DNA of 64,000 bases from Branchiostoma floridae (GCF_000003815.2 NC_049980.1:21043419-21107418); one strand, 5' to 3'; positions 11,620 to 25,615 are shown, numbered from the stretch's first letter. The notes: generated by a model from the sequence alone, not told the origin. Translations and numbers: made by a program.

Positions 11620-14600
11620 TGAAAAGAAGAGCTGTTTCCTGCTCCCAGCAAGCTGCCATCTTGTGTTGGCATCCACACGGCCGATTCGCAACCTATGTTA
11701 CAAATGGATAAGGAAAGACTTTTGAAGGTCAAAATGTGTCAGTCATGTTGAATTTCAGGTGCAAATTGGTGTTGCTTTATCTTCTACAATTAGACATCCA
11801 TCCAATTTCAAATTGAACTTGATGTGTTGGTGTTTAGGTGACCAGCCTTGAACTGCCCCTGCTCCCCAAGACATTGAAATAACTGGCAACGTTTTGAATA
11901 AGCATGCATTTGAGCTTTATTTGAGGATATTTTTTAATGCCTTTGTAATAAGTAGGTTGTCCTTTGACTAGTTGTTTTTATATTTTTTTGCCCAACATGG
12001 AAAATTGCAAAACATGTGGTGTTTTCTTCCACTGTTTCTCCTGATGGCTCTCCTTTCATGGCAGGCTTAAGCGGGTATCTCACTGGACTGTGCCTAATTG
12101 TAGTAGGCAATTAAATTGTGCCAATTTTCCCCTGTGGTCACACTGATGTGGTTCACATTTACATACGTGTTATGCAGCCCAGATAAGCAGTCACTGGAAA
12201 TCACAGTGTTGCCACTGATTTAAAAAAACAATTAAAAATGCATCAAAAAGTTATTTTCAGCGATAAAAGGATGTTTACTTATGACACTTGCTGCACCATA
12301 GGTAAGTTACGATAAAATGTATTGATTGCTCCCAAGTGCATCACTTTGCAAATGCCAGATGTGATTTGGTGCAATCCAGTGAAGTCTCCACTCAAGGGAC
12401 TTGATAAGGGTAAATACTTGATCCTTTTTGTCTCTTTTTTGTTTTATTTAGAGGGTTTCAATGATTCTAAAGTTGGTTGGTTATTTTCATTTAAAATTCA
12501 TATTGTTTTTTTATGTTGATTTACTAGGGAAAATGTTCTTAAGATAAATTCATTATTTGGCCATCACCTGCAGCAAAATAACCAGGATGATTTGGGTTTA
12601 GTCTTTGCTGATTGATTGATGAGGTCAGGAACGTTTTGAACGTTTTGAACAATGTTATATTATATGTTATATAAATTTGTTATACTAGTGATTATAACCC
12701 GGTTAATAATTTTCAATATATGTAAGCGAGACCACAGAAAATATTTTTTGGTAAGATTTTTGTTTCAGAAATCGTATTTAAAATGCATCCATTCCTATTC
12801 CACATTTAACGACACTAGCGCGGTACGGCGCATTATATGGAACCGGGACCTCCCAGTACAACTAATACCCCGCTTGAAAGGACGCAATAGTATTCCACAC
12901 ACGGCACGTTTCATCCACTGATTTTATGAAAGAGAAAGCTGGATTCAGACAGAATTATTTCCACCTTACTATCACGGCAGGCACTACATACTTAATGACC
13001 ACAGACATGAGTCTGCATGCATCTTTATTCAAGCAGACAGTAAAACGGGGATTCTCAATTTGAAGAGGGATTTATGTTTCAAGATAACCTGCAAGGAAAG
13101 GCTTATATCTCCGTCCAAATAGATTTTCAGAACAACTCATCATTCATTACGTTTTAGTCGCTCAAGAAACACTAAAATTACCAGTAAAATACTATGATAA
13201 CGTAAAAGTTCCATCACTTCCTTCTCCCTCACAAACATATAAACTGCGTCAATACTGTGTGAAGTCCAGAATTACTGTGATTTTCTTGTAATCGTTTTTA
13301 AGCAGCAGCGTCTTTTTGTTATCTTATCCAACGCTACCGGTGTCAAGAAGTAAGTTAAGATTTATTGGGCAATTTGGCGGGGAAATATTCCGGCCCACGC
13401 CTTGAAGTGACCTCCGCTCAGCATTGTGCCCCGGGGAGCGTGTCTTCCCCTCCAAGGATGCCCAGCATTGAACACTTCTGACCAACCGTACAGCAAGTGA
13501 GTTTATTACAATCCGCTCGTTTACGCAGCATGTTATTGCAAGCTGTTCCCATGGCGTTTCATATTCATTGCAATTCGGTCTGTCTCCTTTCAATTACTAC
13601 TTGTGAAACGTTATACGGGCATGATCATCCTTCTATCAAACTTATCTGTCAAATGTATATGCAAGAAGCATACTTGGTGTATCAGTTACAACAGTAACAT
13701 GGTATCATTTGAAAATGTATATGCTGATAATTGAAATAAGGGCACGTACTTTGCTAAATGTAAAAAAAGACAGTAAATTTTGGTATTTGAAATTCGACGT
13801 ATGTAATTCGTATCGTAAATGTTGATAAATGCCAATTGCATTTCACAAAAATTCATATCTGATGAACATGTGATTTTTTTTCTTAAAAAAAAAACGTATG
13901 ACTCCAGTAAACGAAATATCACAGCAACTGAGTTGCAGAGAGTGTCCAGCGAGATTTGGGGTGTCTTTGTTTCGTGTGCAATATTGAGACGCCGTAAAAT
14001 TGAGACACCTTGACTTTGCAGTGCGACATAATCATGTCGTAGAGAGGGGGATCCTGTCAAAATGATGATATATGTAACGTATGATACTGCAAGATTGCCT
14101 GCACTTTCTTTCGTCGCCTTATTTGAAGTTTTGCAACAAGTGACGTACATGGGGAGACTTTCCGACACTGATGAAGCGGTCTCAGTGATTGAATATTTGG
14201 CTCCGTGTGCGGAGTCTACGATATCGGTGTACGTGTTTGTGTGTGTCTGTTGTTACTCCAGTATCTGATTTTATTGCAGATAATCATGGCAATATCTAAT
14301 GAAATGTTAGTATTATTAAGAGTGTTTTACACGTTTTGGTATTAAGAGATTTGTGGAATGTGATACATGGATTGATACATATGATTCATTTATTGAGCAT
14401 TTGTCCGTGAACAGTGAATTTGGTATGGAATATTTTTCCTCATTGGAAAATTACAGCTACGCTATGCCCAGATGAGAACACTGGATCCTCAAACGCGCCC
14501 AGCACAGCATGCCTAATGCGGCACTTCTATTGGACTGGACGTTTAGAAGACCTTGTGCCGAGCTAGGGATCAATAACAATCACGACCGGGGTGATAGGTC

Positions 14601-17392
14601 CGAGTATCAGGACCAGATTACTGCACGCACCAGGGGTTAAGTATCAATGGGCACCCTAAGCCCTCTCATGACTTGTATTACCGCTCCAAATTACCGTGAA
14701 TGGCAAGGGAGAATAACTGACCCCATTCGGAATCTTAAAGTCCGCCATTTGTTATTACCCTTCGATCAAATGTCAAACCCAGTTATAAGCCTTTTACGCG
14801 CACCGTAAGGTAATGATAGGCTGGGTATTTAATTTCCATCTCACTGTTGTCAACTCCCAATCAATATGCCAATAACATAGTGTAACCTACTTATCATATA
14901 CTGACTGCTTTACGTCGACAGGCGGTCTGATGTAAGTAAAATACCAGCGTGTTGTAAATATATGGTCCCCAATCAAAAGGCAATGATCCGAAAAAGGTAT
15001 CGGTCCGATCCAATATATACCAAACGAACGGGTCCCTGACTTGATGACCATGCTGAAATGGGTGCCGATTGAAACTGATTCAGCTGTTTCGACTGTTAGA
15101 ACTATTTGGTCACCTTGGCCGTGCACAAAACTCAACAACATGTCTATTTCCACGATGCTGTAAAATCATGGGAACTACGTATCTGCCGCATTGATCGCAC
15201 GATTTGTCTCGCCAGCTATCAGTGTCGGCTGTGGTTGTTAGTTTTTGTGGTTGCTTGGTTGGTTGGGAGGAAAGTGTCATAAGACTATACCAGACGCTCC
15301 GAGGATTCATTTATATATATATATACACACACACACACAGGTATATACATCAGGGACAACGTATTTTCAAAGCCAATAGTAGTGGGGAGCAATTTCTTTA
15401 AATCAAAACAAAACGAATCTACTCGTCCTTATCATGACAACGATGCTCCCAGGGTATTGAGCTTCACTCTTAGGTCTCAAGCCCACTCACCGGTCAAGGG
15501 CCTTGACTAAAGCTTTGCAGATGGAATGGCTTAGTTCGTGGCATGTTAATGCCCAATGATGGGCTATATGCCTAAGAAAGTAAGTAAGTTACACATGGAG
15601 TGCTTCCGGCCAGCGGCGGTGAGTATCAGTCATTCCTTACCCATCTCCATCCTTTGTAACATTAGCAAATTTACAGAGACAGAAGTGTAGACGTAGACAG
15701 AGCTTCAAAAGTTATTTCAGCAGAAACGCCTCGTCTCAGTTGGCAGTTCGGATTTAGACTTCAGCACTGCACAGCGCAGCTGATATACTGACCGCCATGT
15801 CTCGGCAGCCGTCCAATGCTTTAGACGAAGCCCCTGAATTGCACCTTACGGGTGCTTTTTACAATGTCTCCACGACGGGATCAAAACTCATCAGCAATGG
15901 GGTTGCTGGCAAGTCACCGATCGCGACTTGCACTAAGATTTTAAGACACCCCTGAAGCCCCCTAGCCAATCATTTTGATCTCTGGTGGTTATTTGAATGA
16001 AGATGACAGAGACCTATTGTGGAGACTGCGTTTCACTGTTTTCATTTCAAGTTGGGTTGTTGGTGACTACAGACGATGTCTTCTGTGGAGGGGTGCGGGC
16101 GGGAGCGGAGAGGGGAATCAACATCTCACAGCAGGGAGCGACTTGGTGATATAGAGCTGAACTATCACAAGAGCTGGATGTTCTCGGTTCCATCCGGATA
16201 CCTAACTGACAGGAGATGAGCGAAGACTTGGTAATAAATTTTTATAATTTCATAACTGTCAGTATGATTTCTTGAAATCATATGATGATAAAGACTTTCA
16301 CACCGAGGCAAATTTAACTCAGCAAGGAACAAATATTCCTTGATAGAAACAATCCAAATCACACTACATAATTCTTAGATCATCAAAGTTAGTCTTCTCG
16401 AAAATATGTCTAACTTATCGTATGGGCTGGGCTAATGCTATATATATGTATGTATATGTCATCATGTGGCCGACAAACTTTGTACATGAGATTTAGCTGC
16501 AGTGGTCAGAACTAATGTTACTACCATTACATTGACGATTCCAGGCGATACGTTACATGTTGAGCATAGATGTACGTCTTGTTCTACATTTCACTAATCC
16601 TACTGGCGCCCAGATGCATTACTGTAAAACATCAGCACCGTTCTTTAACACTCGCACGGAAACGATAACGGTACAGACGGGATGTGCAGTCCGGGAGGAG
16701 AGAACACCAGTGAAATGGACTGCAATTGTAGCGACCACGGAGGTTGATAACAGACGGTTCGTATCTAGTAGTCCGACTTTCTGCTAATCCGTGAATATCA
16801 CTGTGTCGACTCAAAACGCAATGTTTACATACGACATTGTGTTAGGTTTGAATCTAGAAATAAAAGTATAAGGCTAATGTAATAAACGTAGGTTGCAAAT
16901 GCCAACAGGTAGAAATATGCATAAAAGACACATGTGTGAGCCTGAAAATATAAGATGTTTGCTCGAAATACAAGAACAATAGAAACAGCGATTCAAACAA
17001 TATTAGACAGTTAAACACCATCAAACACGCCTTGTTTTTCTACAGGCTGGTACCTTAAGTCTACAGGATTGTTCCAGACACAGTTTTCTGAGGACAATGT
17101 TTACTGCAATGTAGCCGCTATCCAGTTTTGCCAGCTCTATGTAGACCTTAACAACTTTACTTTGCAATACCTACCACCGATTATTTGACGAAAACTGACA
17201 TTGTTGAAGTTTTGTATTTAAGCCGCTAATGTTCACAAAGTAACGGTTGATAGATTTTGTCCCATTCTGACATACTCATTGCCTCGTTTCAGAACTTAGT
17301 CATAGCACAGTCGCTATCACGGAAATATGATTTTTTGCTGCCTCGACAAAAGTCACACCATGTAATGATTCTTCCCATTCTTTTCCGATCCA
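11620..17392. other. Intergenic, no recognised gene
   Basis: Between the D-serine dehydratase stop and the 3' end of the TMEM200-like gene. Open frames at 12652-12921, 13686-14168 (minus, 160 codons) and 16557-16787 are AT-rich, lack splice context and match no family I know. A short TA/CA run lies at 15311-15340. A stretch at 15480-15600 with repeated TAAG and local dyads may be an old interspersed repeat, but I cannot assign it. Confidence 0.45.
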
Positions 17393-17541
17393 TTTATTAA
17401 CGTAATAAACAAGTATACGTAGACTTTATAACAGTGGCAAGAGAGATGAACTGACCTCGCACCACATACATCGGTGTAGAGGATAGCAATGCACGACATA
17501 TATGATCTCTAGCGACAAGCTGAGGAAACTCCATACAGATC
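17393..17541 (-). other. 3' UTR and polyadenylation signal of the TMEM200-like gene
   Basis: TTTATT on the plus strand at 17393-17398 (AATAAA on the minus strand) lies about 145 nt past the stop codon. Confidence 0.55.
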
Positions 17542-18360
17542 TCAAATGTCAGCGGTCCCCCGGAAATGTCTGATAAAACCACATGAATCCGTCTGGGAGA
17601 TGTTAGTTGTATGTTGGAATTCAGTGAGATCAAGTCCAATGGGTAGATATGACTTCCCGGGCGTTCCAACGACCTTCCTTCTGGGAAGAAGAGAGTGAAG
17701 GGGCGCGGGCGAGGGTGGGTGCTTCAGGTAGCCGCGCTGTTGGTTCAGGGCCGCCGGCTCTGGCAGGTGTCTGAGATTCGGGCAAGAGTTCGATAATATC
17801 TTATCAAAGCTTTTAGATCCATCCAACTGGTGTGCTGGCTGCCCACTCGGGTCCAACACAATGACTGGGGCCCGTATCGTCTCGCCGTCCCTGTTCTCAA
17901 GCAGCGCCGTTATTCCACACAGCATTATGAAGATGCCCCCGCCGATTAGGAGAGGTCCTACCAGCCGAAATTGGGGAGGATAATTTATTCCTCGGAGAAA
18001 GTATTCATCATACACGTTATCTGGATAACCGGCTTGGAAGAGCGCATCTTGTATTCCGTGAATCTGTTTGAAATCCGTTGACTCTGGCGTCTTTTGCGTG
18101 ATGTTGTTGATCATGAGGAATTCAACTTCTAGGAAGTCATAGCTGACCATAGACATCACTGTCCCAGCTCCAAACACAAACAGTCCCAACAGTACCCAAG
18201 CTGTGGGTAAGGAACAGATCTTAACTGTACCTTTGCGAATGATAACGGTCCTTGGCCGTCTTTGTTTTCGCCGCCTGGCCCGCGCACGTGCCTCGCGAAG
18301 CTTCCGTCGCCTCTCCCTCGCCAGGCGTGTCCCCGCTAGAGCACCGCGGGCTGCGAACAT
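17542..18360 (-). CDS. TMEM200-like two-pass transmembrane protein
   Basis: An uninterrupted minus-strand frame of 272 residues from ATG 18360. A highly basic N-terminus (residues 14-42, Arg/Lys-rich) is followed by RTVIIRKGTVKICS and a first membrane segment (about 51-74). The second segment (about 132-154) runs from FRLVGPLLIGGGIFIMLCGI into ALLENRDGET. The VxxGxxxxxS block before TM1 and GPLLxGxGIFIxxC...ENRDxET at TM2 are the signature of the TMEM200A/B/C family. The C-terminal tail is cytosolic-looking and low in recognisable motifs. Biochemical function is unknown. The CDS lies in one exon, as in vertebrate TMEM200 genes, with a good acceptor (AAATTTCAG) at 18385-18386 just upstream, implying a separate 5' non-coding exon. 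A GTG-started extension to 18375 is unlikely. Confidence 0.8.
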   Translation of the reverse strand: MFAARGALAGTRLARERRRKLREARARARRRKQRRPRTVIIRKGTVKICSLPTAWVLLGLFVFGAGTVMSMVSYDFLEVEFLMINNITQKTPESTDFKQIHGIQDALFQAGYPDNVYDEYFLRGINYPPQFRLVGPLLIGGGIFIMLCGITALLENRDGETIRAPVIVLDPSGQPAHQLDGSKSFDKILSNSCPNLRHLPEPAALNQQRGYLKHPPSPAPLHSLLPRRKVVGTPGKSYLPIGLDLTEFQHTTNISQTDSCGFIRHFRGTADI

Positions 18361-19009
18361 CCTTCCGAACTGCACGGGCTCTTTCTGAAATTTGCATCGT
18401 CAGAGACACGGCTATTTGCGCGTCTCTAAGGGAATAGCAACGTGGGAGAACTCATTCGCTTCTGCCTGCCTCGCATGCGTCTCAGTTGGCTAGACCGAGT
18501 TGATAAGCGTGGAACCCTCTTTAATCCTTGAATGATTGGCTCATCTGTATCAGGAGACATTAAGGCTGACACGTTTCTGCTACGCATTCTCTTTGGACAA
18601 GACAGCATTATCAATCACCGCAACGTCCCTGAATAAACAACATGACATACAAGCGTAAGCTCTTCATTTTTCGTACTTCCAAGGAGCACGGTACAGGTTA
18701 AAATCAGCGCTGCAGGTGGCCACGAGCAGGCCTATTCCAACCTATTAAGGGACTCTTTAATTCACAAAGCTATTAAAGTTAATGGCCGAGGGACAAATCA
18801 AGCCAAGGAGACTATCAACTTAATGAGCGTACAAAATTATTCGGGCATTATCATAATACAGGTTGTTCCGAGGCATTATTTTGAAATCATGACGCATGAG
18901 TAATATGCGGTGGTTATTACAGACTGGCGGTGTGTCGACCGAGTGGCGCTAGATGAGCTACGGGTCACCGAAGTCCATTTAGACTGCAACATGACCACTG
19001 ACGCACAGA

Positions 19010-19027
19010 TGACGTCACGTGACGTAA
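19010..19027. promoter_or_regulatory. Overlapping CRE, E-box and CRE-like sites
   Basis: A consensus cAMP-response element TGACGTCA (19010-19017) overlaps a palindromic E-box CACGTG (19016-19021), which overlaps a CRE-like TGACGTAA (19020-19027). The cluster lies about 650 bp upstream of the TMEM200-like start codon and is a candidate promoter or enhancer element; occupancy is unknown. Confidence 0.45.
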
Positions 19028-21522
19028 GGAACCAGAGAATGACACATGCAGGGCGCGCTGGGTGACGGATTTCTTCAGGCGATGCAGGACCTCTTTCAGC
19101 AAGACAGTTTACATTACTAAATCTACCTAATATATATATATATTCAGTCTATGCGTATAGACTTTACAATCTATATATTTATTCATCGATGCGTATTTTT
19201 TTCTATTCGTGATATATCCTTATGATATATGTATGTATGTATGATAAATCTGCATCAAATATCAATATTTCATGTATTTACTTACTCTAGCGTGGACTTC
19301 TACGTTGAAAAGATCGTCCTCCCGGTAAAGTCAACCCTATGGGTTTCATATAGACTGATTTGCTAAAACCCTATTAAAAAGAAAGGGCTTCATGATATAT
19401 ACGATCGCACTTTTCTGCAATATAATTTGCTACAATGAGCCCCGCAAGGCGCTATATGGGCGACGGTCCCGCTAATCCCAAGGACAAACTTCCTCTACTG
19501 CGGTGACATTTTGTTCTTGTATCCTGTTAAGGACGCCCACGGTTGTCGGACAATTGCACAGAATATGTACAAAGAAGGTCAAGCTTATCACTCATCTCTA
19601 AATCAGTTTGGTATTCTCGAGAATCAAAAGCTATCAAATGGGATGAACTGAGCTACCCAGAGGCGCCTCGTCTGCGATCAACACAACGTTCAAGGTAACC
19701 ATGGTTATTACACTGAGTTACATTACCCAGGGTATCATAGATTGGAAGCCACAAAAGTTATTCTACTTCTTCAAAGTTGTCTTTATTGCATATTTTACCA
19801 CTTCTCTCAGCCCAACAATAGGGAAAAAATCAATGGCCATAATCCATAACTCCCACAAACTACCACAAAGTCATTGTCGCCGCGTCTTAAGGGCGCCACT
19901 AAGCGGATTAAAAGGCACTGTACCGATGCAATTTTAAATTGGATATTTAAGAGCGTCCTCTAGCGGTCAATAGAATAGATGCCGAAGCTTATAGTCAACG
20001 TCATGTTAGCTGTACATTCATTGGCCATGCAATGTTGTGCTAACCAATCAACATATAGCTATGTTTGCTGTACGGGAACACTAATAGTGTGATGTCTCAT
20101 ATAATTTTCAGCCTCAGTACTGCACGTTAGGTTCTCACATGGTATGTAGTACTGACGTGTACAAACATACAAGAGATTGGGTCTAAATCCTATGAGCACT
20201 ATCCCAAACAGAGTGACATTTACTTTAAGATTTTTAGGAACACGAATGTAAACAAACATAATCGATTTTTAAGTGCCGCTCCAGAAGCCAATGTAAAACC
20301 ATGGCCGCCAATGTAGGCACCATTTATGTTCACATAGACTTCACTTCTTGTACGTAATGAGTAGGATCCGCCTTTTGATTTTCTTGATACCCTCACCTTT
20401 TTACTATAGTCTGTCCATTAGCTGATAAGACAAACACTTGAACACTAGACCAGGAAATACATCTGATATTATAAGGACCTGTAAGAATGGTTTACTGAAA
20501 ACGTCCTGCATTTTTGGAGTCACGGGCATCTGGGAGAGAACACAAGTTCACGGCTTTCATTTAGCGACCAATTTTGTTTGTGGTGTAGTTTCTACCAGAC
20601 AGTATAGTAGAAGTTAATTGACCTAGGAGTGAACTGTTCGGCCGCTGAATAGACTGCAAAAGACCCTACTTGGCCAAATTCTTCTCTTTTTTATCCAGCT
20701 GACGTCTGCCTGAAGACTATTTGTTGCGCCAGACAGGCTCGGACAGTTGTCAACACTGTTCCTCTCTGTGTTGGTGACAACTCTCTGTTGACAAGCCCAG
20801 ACCGCAGAAAGAATAACAGAAAACGATTTCATCAGCTTATTTTAAAAAAACAAAGCATCGCATTGACTTTTGTTTAACCGTCCACAGTCTAGTATTGTAG
20901 ATTAAATGTGCTTTCGTGCGTTAGTGTTTTTCTTCTGACAAGACTTGTCAGGCATATTGTGCCGTGTTTTCAGTACTCGACTCTATACAACCAAGACGTC
21001 GTTGACCAAGTTAACCGGTGTTGTAGAGTCAATAGATTTTCGTGTCTGACAATAGATTCCAAATTTCCTTTCCTTTAGAAATACATAGAGGTGGTATAAC
21101 ATTGGGCGCAGGGTATAGTTTTTTTTTGGGGGGGGGGGGCTGAATTCTTCTGAAACAAGATAGCCTATCTTCTGAAAGAATATGTGTTGAGGATATTTTG
21201 TAAATCGTCTTCTAAAATAAGGTAACAAGAACAAGAATGATCCTTGCTGTTTAATACTATACAACACCATACAGTCTGTGTTTTATCAAATATTCTTATA
21301 GTTTTAAAACACCATGCGTCTTATACATCGCTGTGATCACTTTTGGTTTGTCTATAAAATCTCCTTAGTATAGACTCAGATGTATAAAGAGAACGGTTAA
21401 GACTTTATAATAGATGCATGTAGTTGGAACAAGGAGGTATGTGGTCTTGGAACTCCTGTTTGCTTGTATCCGGGGGCACGGCAGTGAATCCCTGCGAGGC
21501 GAAGTGGAGCAAAAACCCTTAA

Positions 21523-21650
21523 GCCCACCAGTGGCCTGGATGCCAGACTGTTTCCAGGGCCTACACAGGTCATCTGAGATAGACCCTGGCAAACCCTGCA
21601 CCATATCATTAAGATCAGGCTGGTGTCTGGAATCCAGGCTACCCTACCAG
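21523..21650. mobile_element. Small inverted-repeat element with imperfect 9-bp target duplication
   Basis: TGGCCTGGATGCCAGAC (21532-21548) and the reverse complement of 21625-21641 (TAGCCTGGATTCCAGAC) match at 15 of 17 positions. The flanking 9-mers GCCCACCAG and CCCTACCAG agree at 7 of 9. The TAGCCTGG.ATCCAG end resembles that of the element interrupted by the gap near 59453, so both may belong to one MITE family. Confidence 0.5.
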
Positions 21651-23105
21651 CAAACGTTATGCAAATCGAGTTGTCCTTTGAAAATAGAGACCTCGGAAAT
21701 GAATGACGGTGACTGTTCACGGTCCAGTGGTTTGGGGCAAGAGGGGAGTTCGCTAGTGTGTGGTAAAGGTTACGTCAGTATGGTGTCTATGGTGGAGAAA
21801 ACTGATCCCTAATCATCGTTTTGAACTTCTTAATTACTTACAAGGTTAGTGAAGCGAATGGTGGAGAGTGAAATTGTTGTCATGTGAGATTTATGAGCTG
21901 AATATGTCTCGTGCATATGTATGCATATTTGTGCGGGATGTAGGCAGAAATGCCAGAATTAACCAGATATGTATTGTTATCATTACCACCTCGGCTGAAA
22001 TATTTTCACTCTTTATTTGTAACATTTTCGGTTCTTAATACCTAACGTAGAGATATAAGCCTTGATTGATTGTATGTAATTGATAAGGCGTTCAGCCTTG
22101 TTAGCTATGCCAATCACAAGTCAGACGATTATAAAATTTTCAAGTGGCAAATGTGCAAATAAGTACATTTTGGAGGAGGGTTTCCGAATTTGCGCAATTC
22201 TTATTGGTGTTTACCAAAATAGAGTGATGGCGGGTATACTACAGATGACTATTTCCTCCTTTCAATACTGTATACATCATTAATACTTGGATTATTTGGT
22301 AAATTATCTTACATGACTTACTTCCAACGTTAGCTGTTTGTGAAATCATTTAATCATGCTCAGCGAGAATCTTGTGACAATATTGAAGGCCGGAGGAGAT
22401 GAATCGGAACCTTCCTTCTTAAGCCTACCCAAAGCCGAACACAACGATTTCACTTAAAAGCGCCATCGCGTGTACCTGAATATTAATTGACGCAGAAACA
22501 AAGCTAAGCCGCACAAAGTCTCTCCCAGGGTTCGCAGCTGACTAGAAGGCTAAACACAGTCACAACCCACTGCGCACAGGCGTTCCTCATTCTCTTCCAC
22601 AAAATGGCGGCACCCTGTGGGACTAGTTGGTAAAGGCCACGGAAACTGAGAGCAGATTAGAAAGGAAGGGTACTTTCCTTTTCACATAGGCGTGAACACA
22701 GCAGGAATTGCCTACTTCGTTACCGTGACCAGGTAAGGCAAAGTTCTAGCATGCTTCTTCAATGTCTTCTTGATCAACTCCCGGTTACCGTAAAGAGAGA
22801 TTGTTACAGCTTCGTGGTAAGCATTGTTAAGGGCGGATTAACAGTAACACTGAAGTAGTTTACTCGTCTTTGATGAGGTGGAGCTGATCACAGTCAGTCT
22901 GATTGACGCAAGGAAGTGCTTAACGCTAATTACGCAGCGTTTGTTGGTGTAGCTCCCTTGACATTCTGAGCGAATCAGTAGAATAAGATTTCGCCAAGGT
23001 GTACGCACTAATGTGTAGTTGCGTGTGTGGATGGGTTTGTGTGAATGCGTGGATGGGTGTGAGATAGACCTAGTATGTGTGTATGTGTCCATATGTGTGT
23101 GTCAT

Positions 23106-23113
23106 TGTGTGTG

Positions 23114-23157
<44 letters not shown>
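23106..23157. repeat. GT dinucleotide microsatellite
   Basis: Almost pure GT repeat with one GC interruption, embedded in a longer TGTG-rich stretch (about 23020-23230). Confidence 0.95.
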
Positions 23158-23158
<1 letters not shown>

Positions 23159-25615
23159 TGTAGTGTAGTGTAGTACAGAATGTGTGTACCGTGTAATGTA
23201 AGGTAACTTGTGCTTGTGTTTTTGTATGCGTGTGTCCCCACTGTAACTCGTGGAATTATGTATGAATTTGTCTAATATGTTGGTTCACCGTCCTAATGGT
23301 AGAATCGTTAAAAGGCGCAATGGGCCCAGATACGTTTACTGGAGATGATCCGCTGTGTAAATGCTAAATATTCCTTTATTAAACTGAAGGCTTGATATAA
23401 GATGAAATAAAGAACTTTGCTTCAATTGAGACATTGACATAGTCTCAACTACTTTAATAGCAATAGTTACGGGAGAGAGGTGGTTACTTCTGCCACGGCT
23501 TTCCTGAAAATTCTAAATCAAAATCGGTATGTTGCCTTCGACAGATGTGACTGTGCCATTGCCTGGTTGACTCCCTTCAGCCGGCCATACTCCTTGGTAA
23601 GCTTTGCAGCAAATCTGCCTAGAGATTCCAGTTGCATGGCAAGACTGACTTTCTGTATCTAATATTTGCAGTCTTGTGCTTCGGTCAAGTTACGTTTTCA
23701 CTATGTTGGTGTCTAACGTTATCGGTTAGATGCGTTTCTTTTATGATTATTGCATATGTAACAAAGTAGCGAAGAATGTGAGAGGCATAAGTTATGCAAA
23801 TTAGAACGTCCATAGTGAATTGAAAATGCTATACTTTTGTCCTTCAAATCTAGATCTCTCACCTCCGTAATTTTTATAGCAATAGACAGTGCAAGATTCA
23901 CTTTATGCAAATTAAGGGCGTCCTAAACAGGAATAGTATTAGCAGAAATCCCCTTGTTACCATGGATTTACATGGTAAATATTCCCTTTATAAGCCTGGT
24001 AGTGCGTCGAGGTTAGCTGTTTTGTAGAGAAATTAATCAGCCAAACACCATGAATCGGCAGAGGTATGTGGTCACAGAGGTCTAATTTGTTTTTCTCCTT
24101 GGTTTCGTAATGAGATTTCTACTGTGACAGACAGCAGTACAATGCTTGTCGTGCAAGCCCCTTTTTATCAAAACGATATGATAAGAGTAGGGTTCCAGGT
24201 ACACTGTGACGTCTTAGATTTGACCTTGGCCCATTGTCTTTTTTTGATATACTGAATAAAAGAAACGTCACAAGATGTGCCAAATGACATTTTCATGTCA
24301 ATACGATATTTGCACAAAGTACACAGACTTCCTCATTTGAGTTATCCAGTAATGATAGAAAACATTGAAGACTTTTCCTTATCTACCCCACTCACGACCA
24401 AGGAAGCGTAATGAACTACAGGATTCCGACACACCTATTTGTGAGATTACTACTGTAGAGTATTTGCCCCAGGGAGAAGCGGATGCTGCATAATTCATAA
24501 GACGACCCGATGTAAATAATTGCAGCCTTCTGTGCCCGAAGGTTGATTGATGTTTTGAGTTATGTACCTTGGGAGGCCTGTAGTGTTTGTGGTGGTTGTT
24601 AGGCGAGTGTTACACGAAAGGGCACGGACTGTCAACTGTCAGGTTCACGAGTCTGGTGGTGTGTAAGACAATGCAGGATTTGAGGCCACTCTGTGCCGTT
24701 GCTGCTTATTAGTGCTGCATATAAAAAGCCACAGTCGTAAAAGAAGGTAAGAGCAGCTCAATATATATCATTTTTTTCCGTCCGTGGAAACGCAAATGTC
24801 ACACTCTCGTAACCGCATAAATGTATGTGCGCGAAAGAAAAACTGTATTTGAGATTAACTGTGTAATTATACTTGGAATTTAAAGCCACTAGGTAGCTTC
24901 CGTTGGAACCGTTGTGTTCCACTTGATATTTGAATAACGTCAAAAGGTAAAAAAGAATTATGGCCTTTCATGTATGATTTTGACTACAGGAGAAGATGAC
25001 CTAGACTTAGAGCTCATGGCTTTTGCTTTCTATATCGTTGCTTCAATTCTCTATTATCTATCTGAAACGTCATAATCTGGCTGGACCACATAGCAGATTC
25101 TCATCTGATGCATCTCAGTTAGAACTGGTACTTCGAAAAGAATCACTGTAATGAACAGAAGAACCACTTGAATAAACCAAAGATTGCCAACATGACATCA
25201 TCTTAGTCCAAGTTCATCATAAGTGACAGGATGTCGCTTTGTCTCCTCCCTTCCCTTAAAAGCAAACAATATAATTGACGGGTTCTAGGAAGTATTGGGA
25301 CGGGAAGGTTTCGTTTGTGTAACCCTTCGTGCAGTATTGACAATAGACAGGGCAATTCAACCTTTTCATGGGTATTGGATGTCGGCTTGGTTTATTTGCG
25401 TTACGTTTGGTCTCCATAGATTCGTGAATGTGATACTGGCGTCGAGGACCAGCGGAGAGTGGTACAGACGAAACCCTACCCACTTTTCACCGGGCCTCCA
25501 GGACTGACGACTATACAGTAAAACCAGGAACTTCCTTGTGAAACCGACGGAACTGCCTTGTAAACCAGACGTCTTTGGACTTCAGAAGCACAGGATCACT
25601 GCTGTTGGACTGACG

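Larger units (their letters stand above)
18640..25560. other. Intergenic, no recognised gene
   Basis: About 7 kb between divergent genes (TMEM200-like minus, tetraspanin plus). It holds the CRE/E-box cluster, a T9G12 tract (21119-21139), a small inverted-repeat element (21532-21641) and a GT microsatellite near 23106. A short ATG frame at 22604 ends after nine codons. Open frames up to 132 codons are not supported as genes. The upstream regulatory region or 5' UTR exons of the tetraspanin may lie here. Confidence 0.45.

Noticed and set aside
13686-14168. 160-codon minus-strand ORF
   Set aside because: AT-rich, no family resemblance, includes a poly-A/T run, and no splice or promoter context.
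22604-22633. ATGGCGGCACCCTGTGGG as a first coding exon
   Set aside because: In-frame stop after nine codons; it could only be coding if spliced at GTAAAG, and the tetraspanin start at 25616 explains that gene fully.
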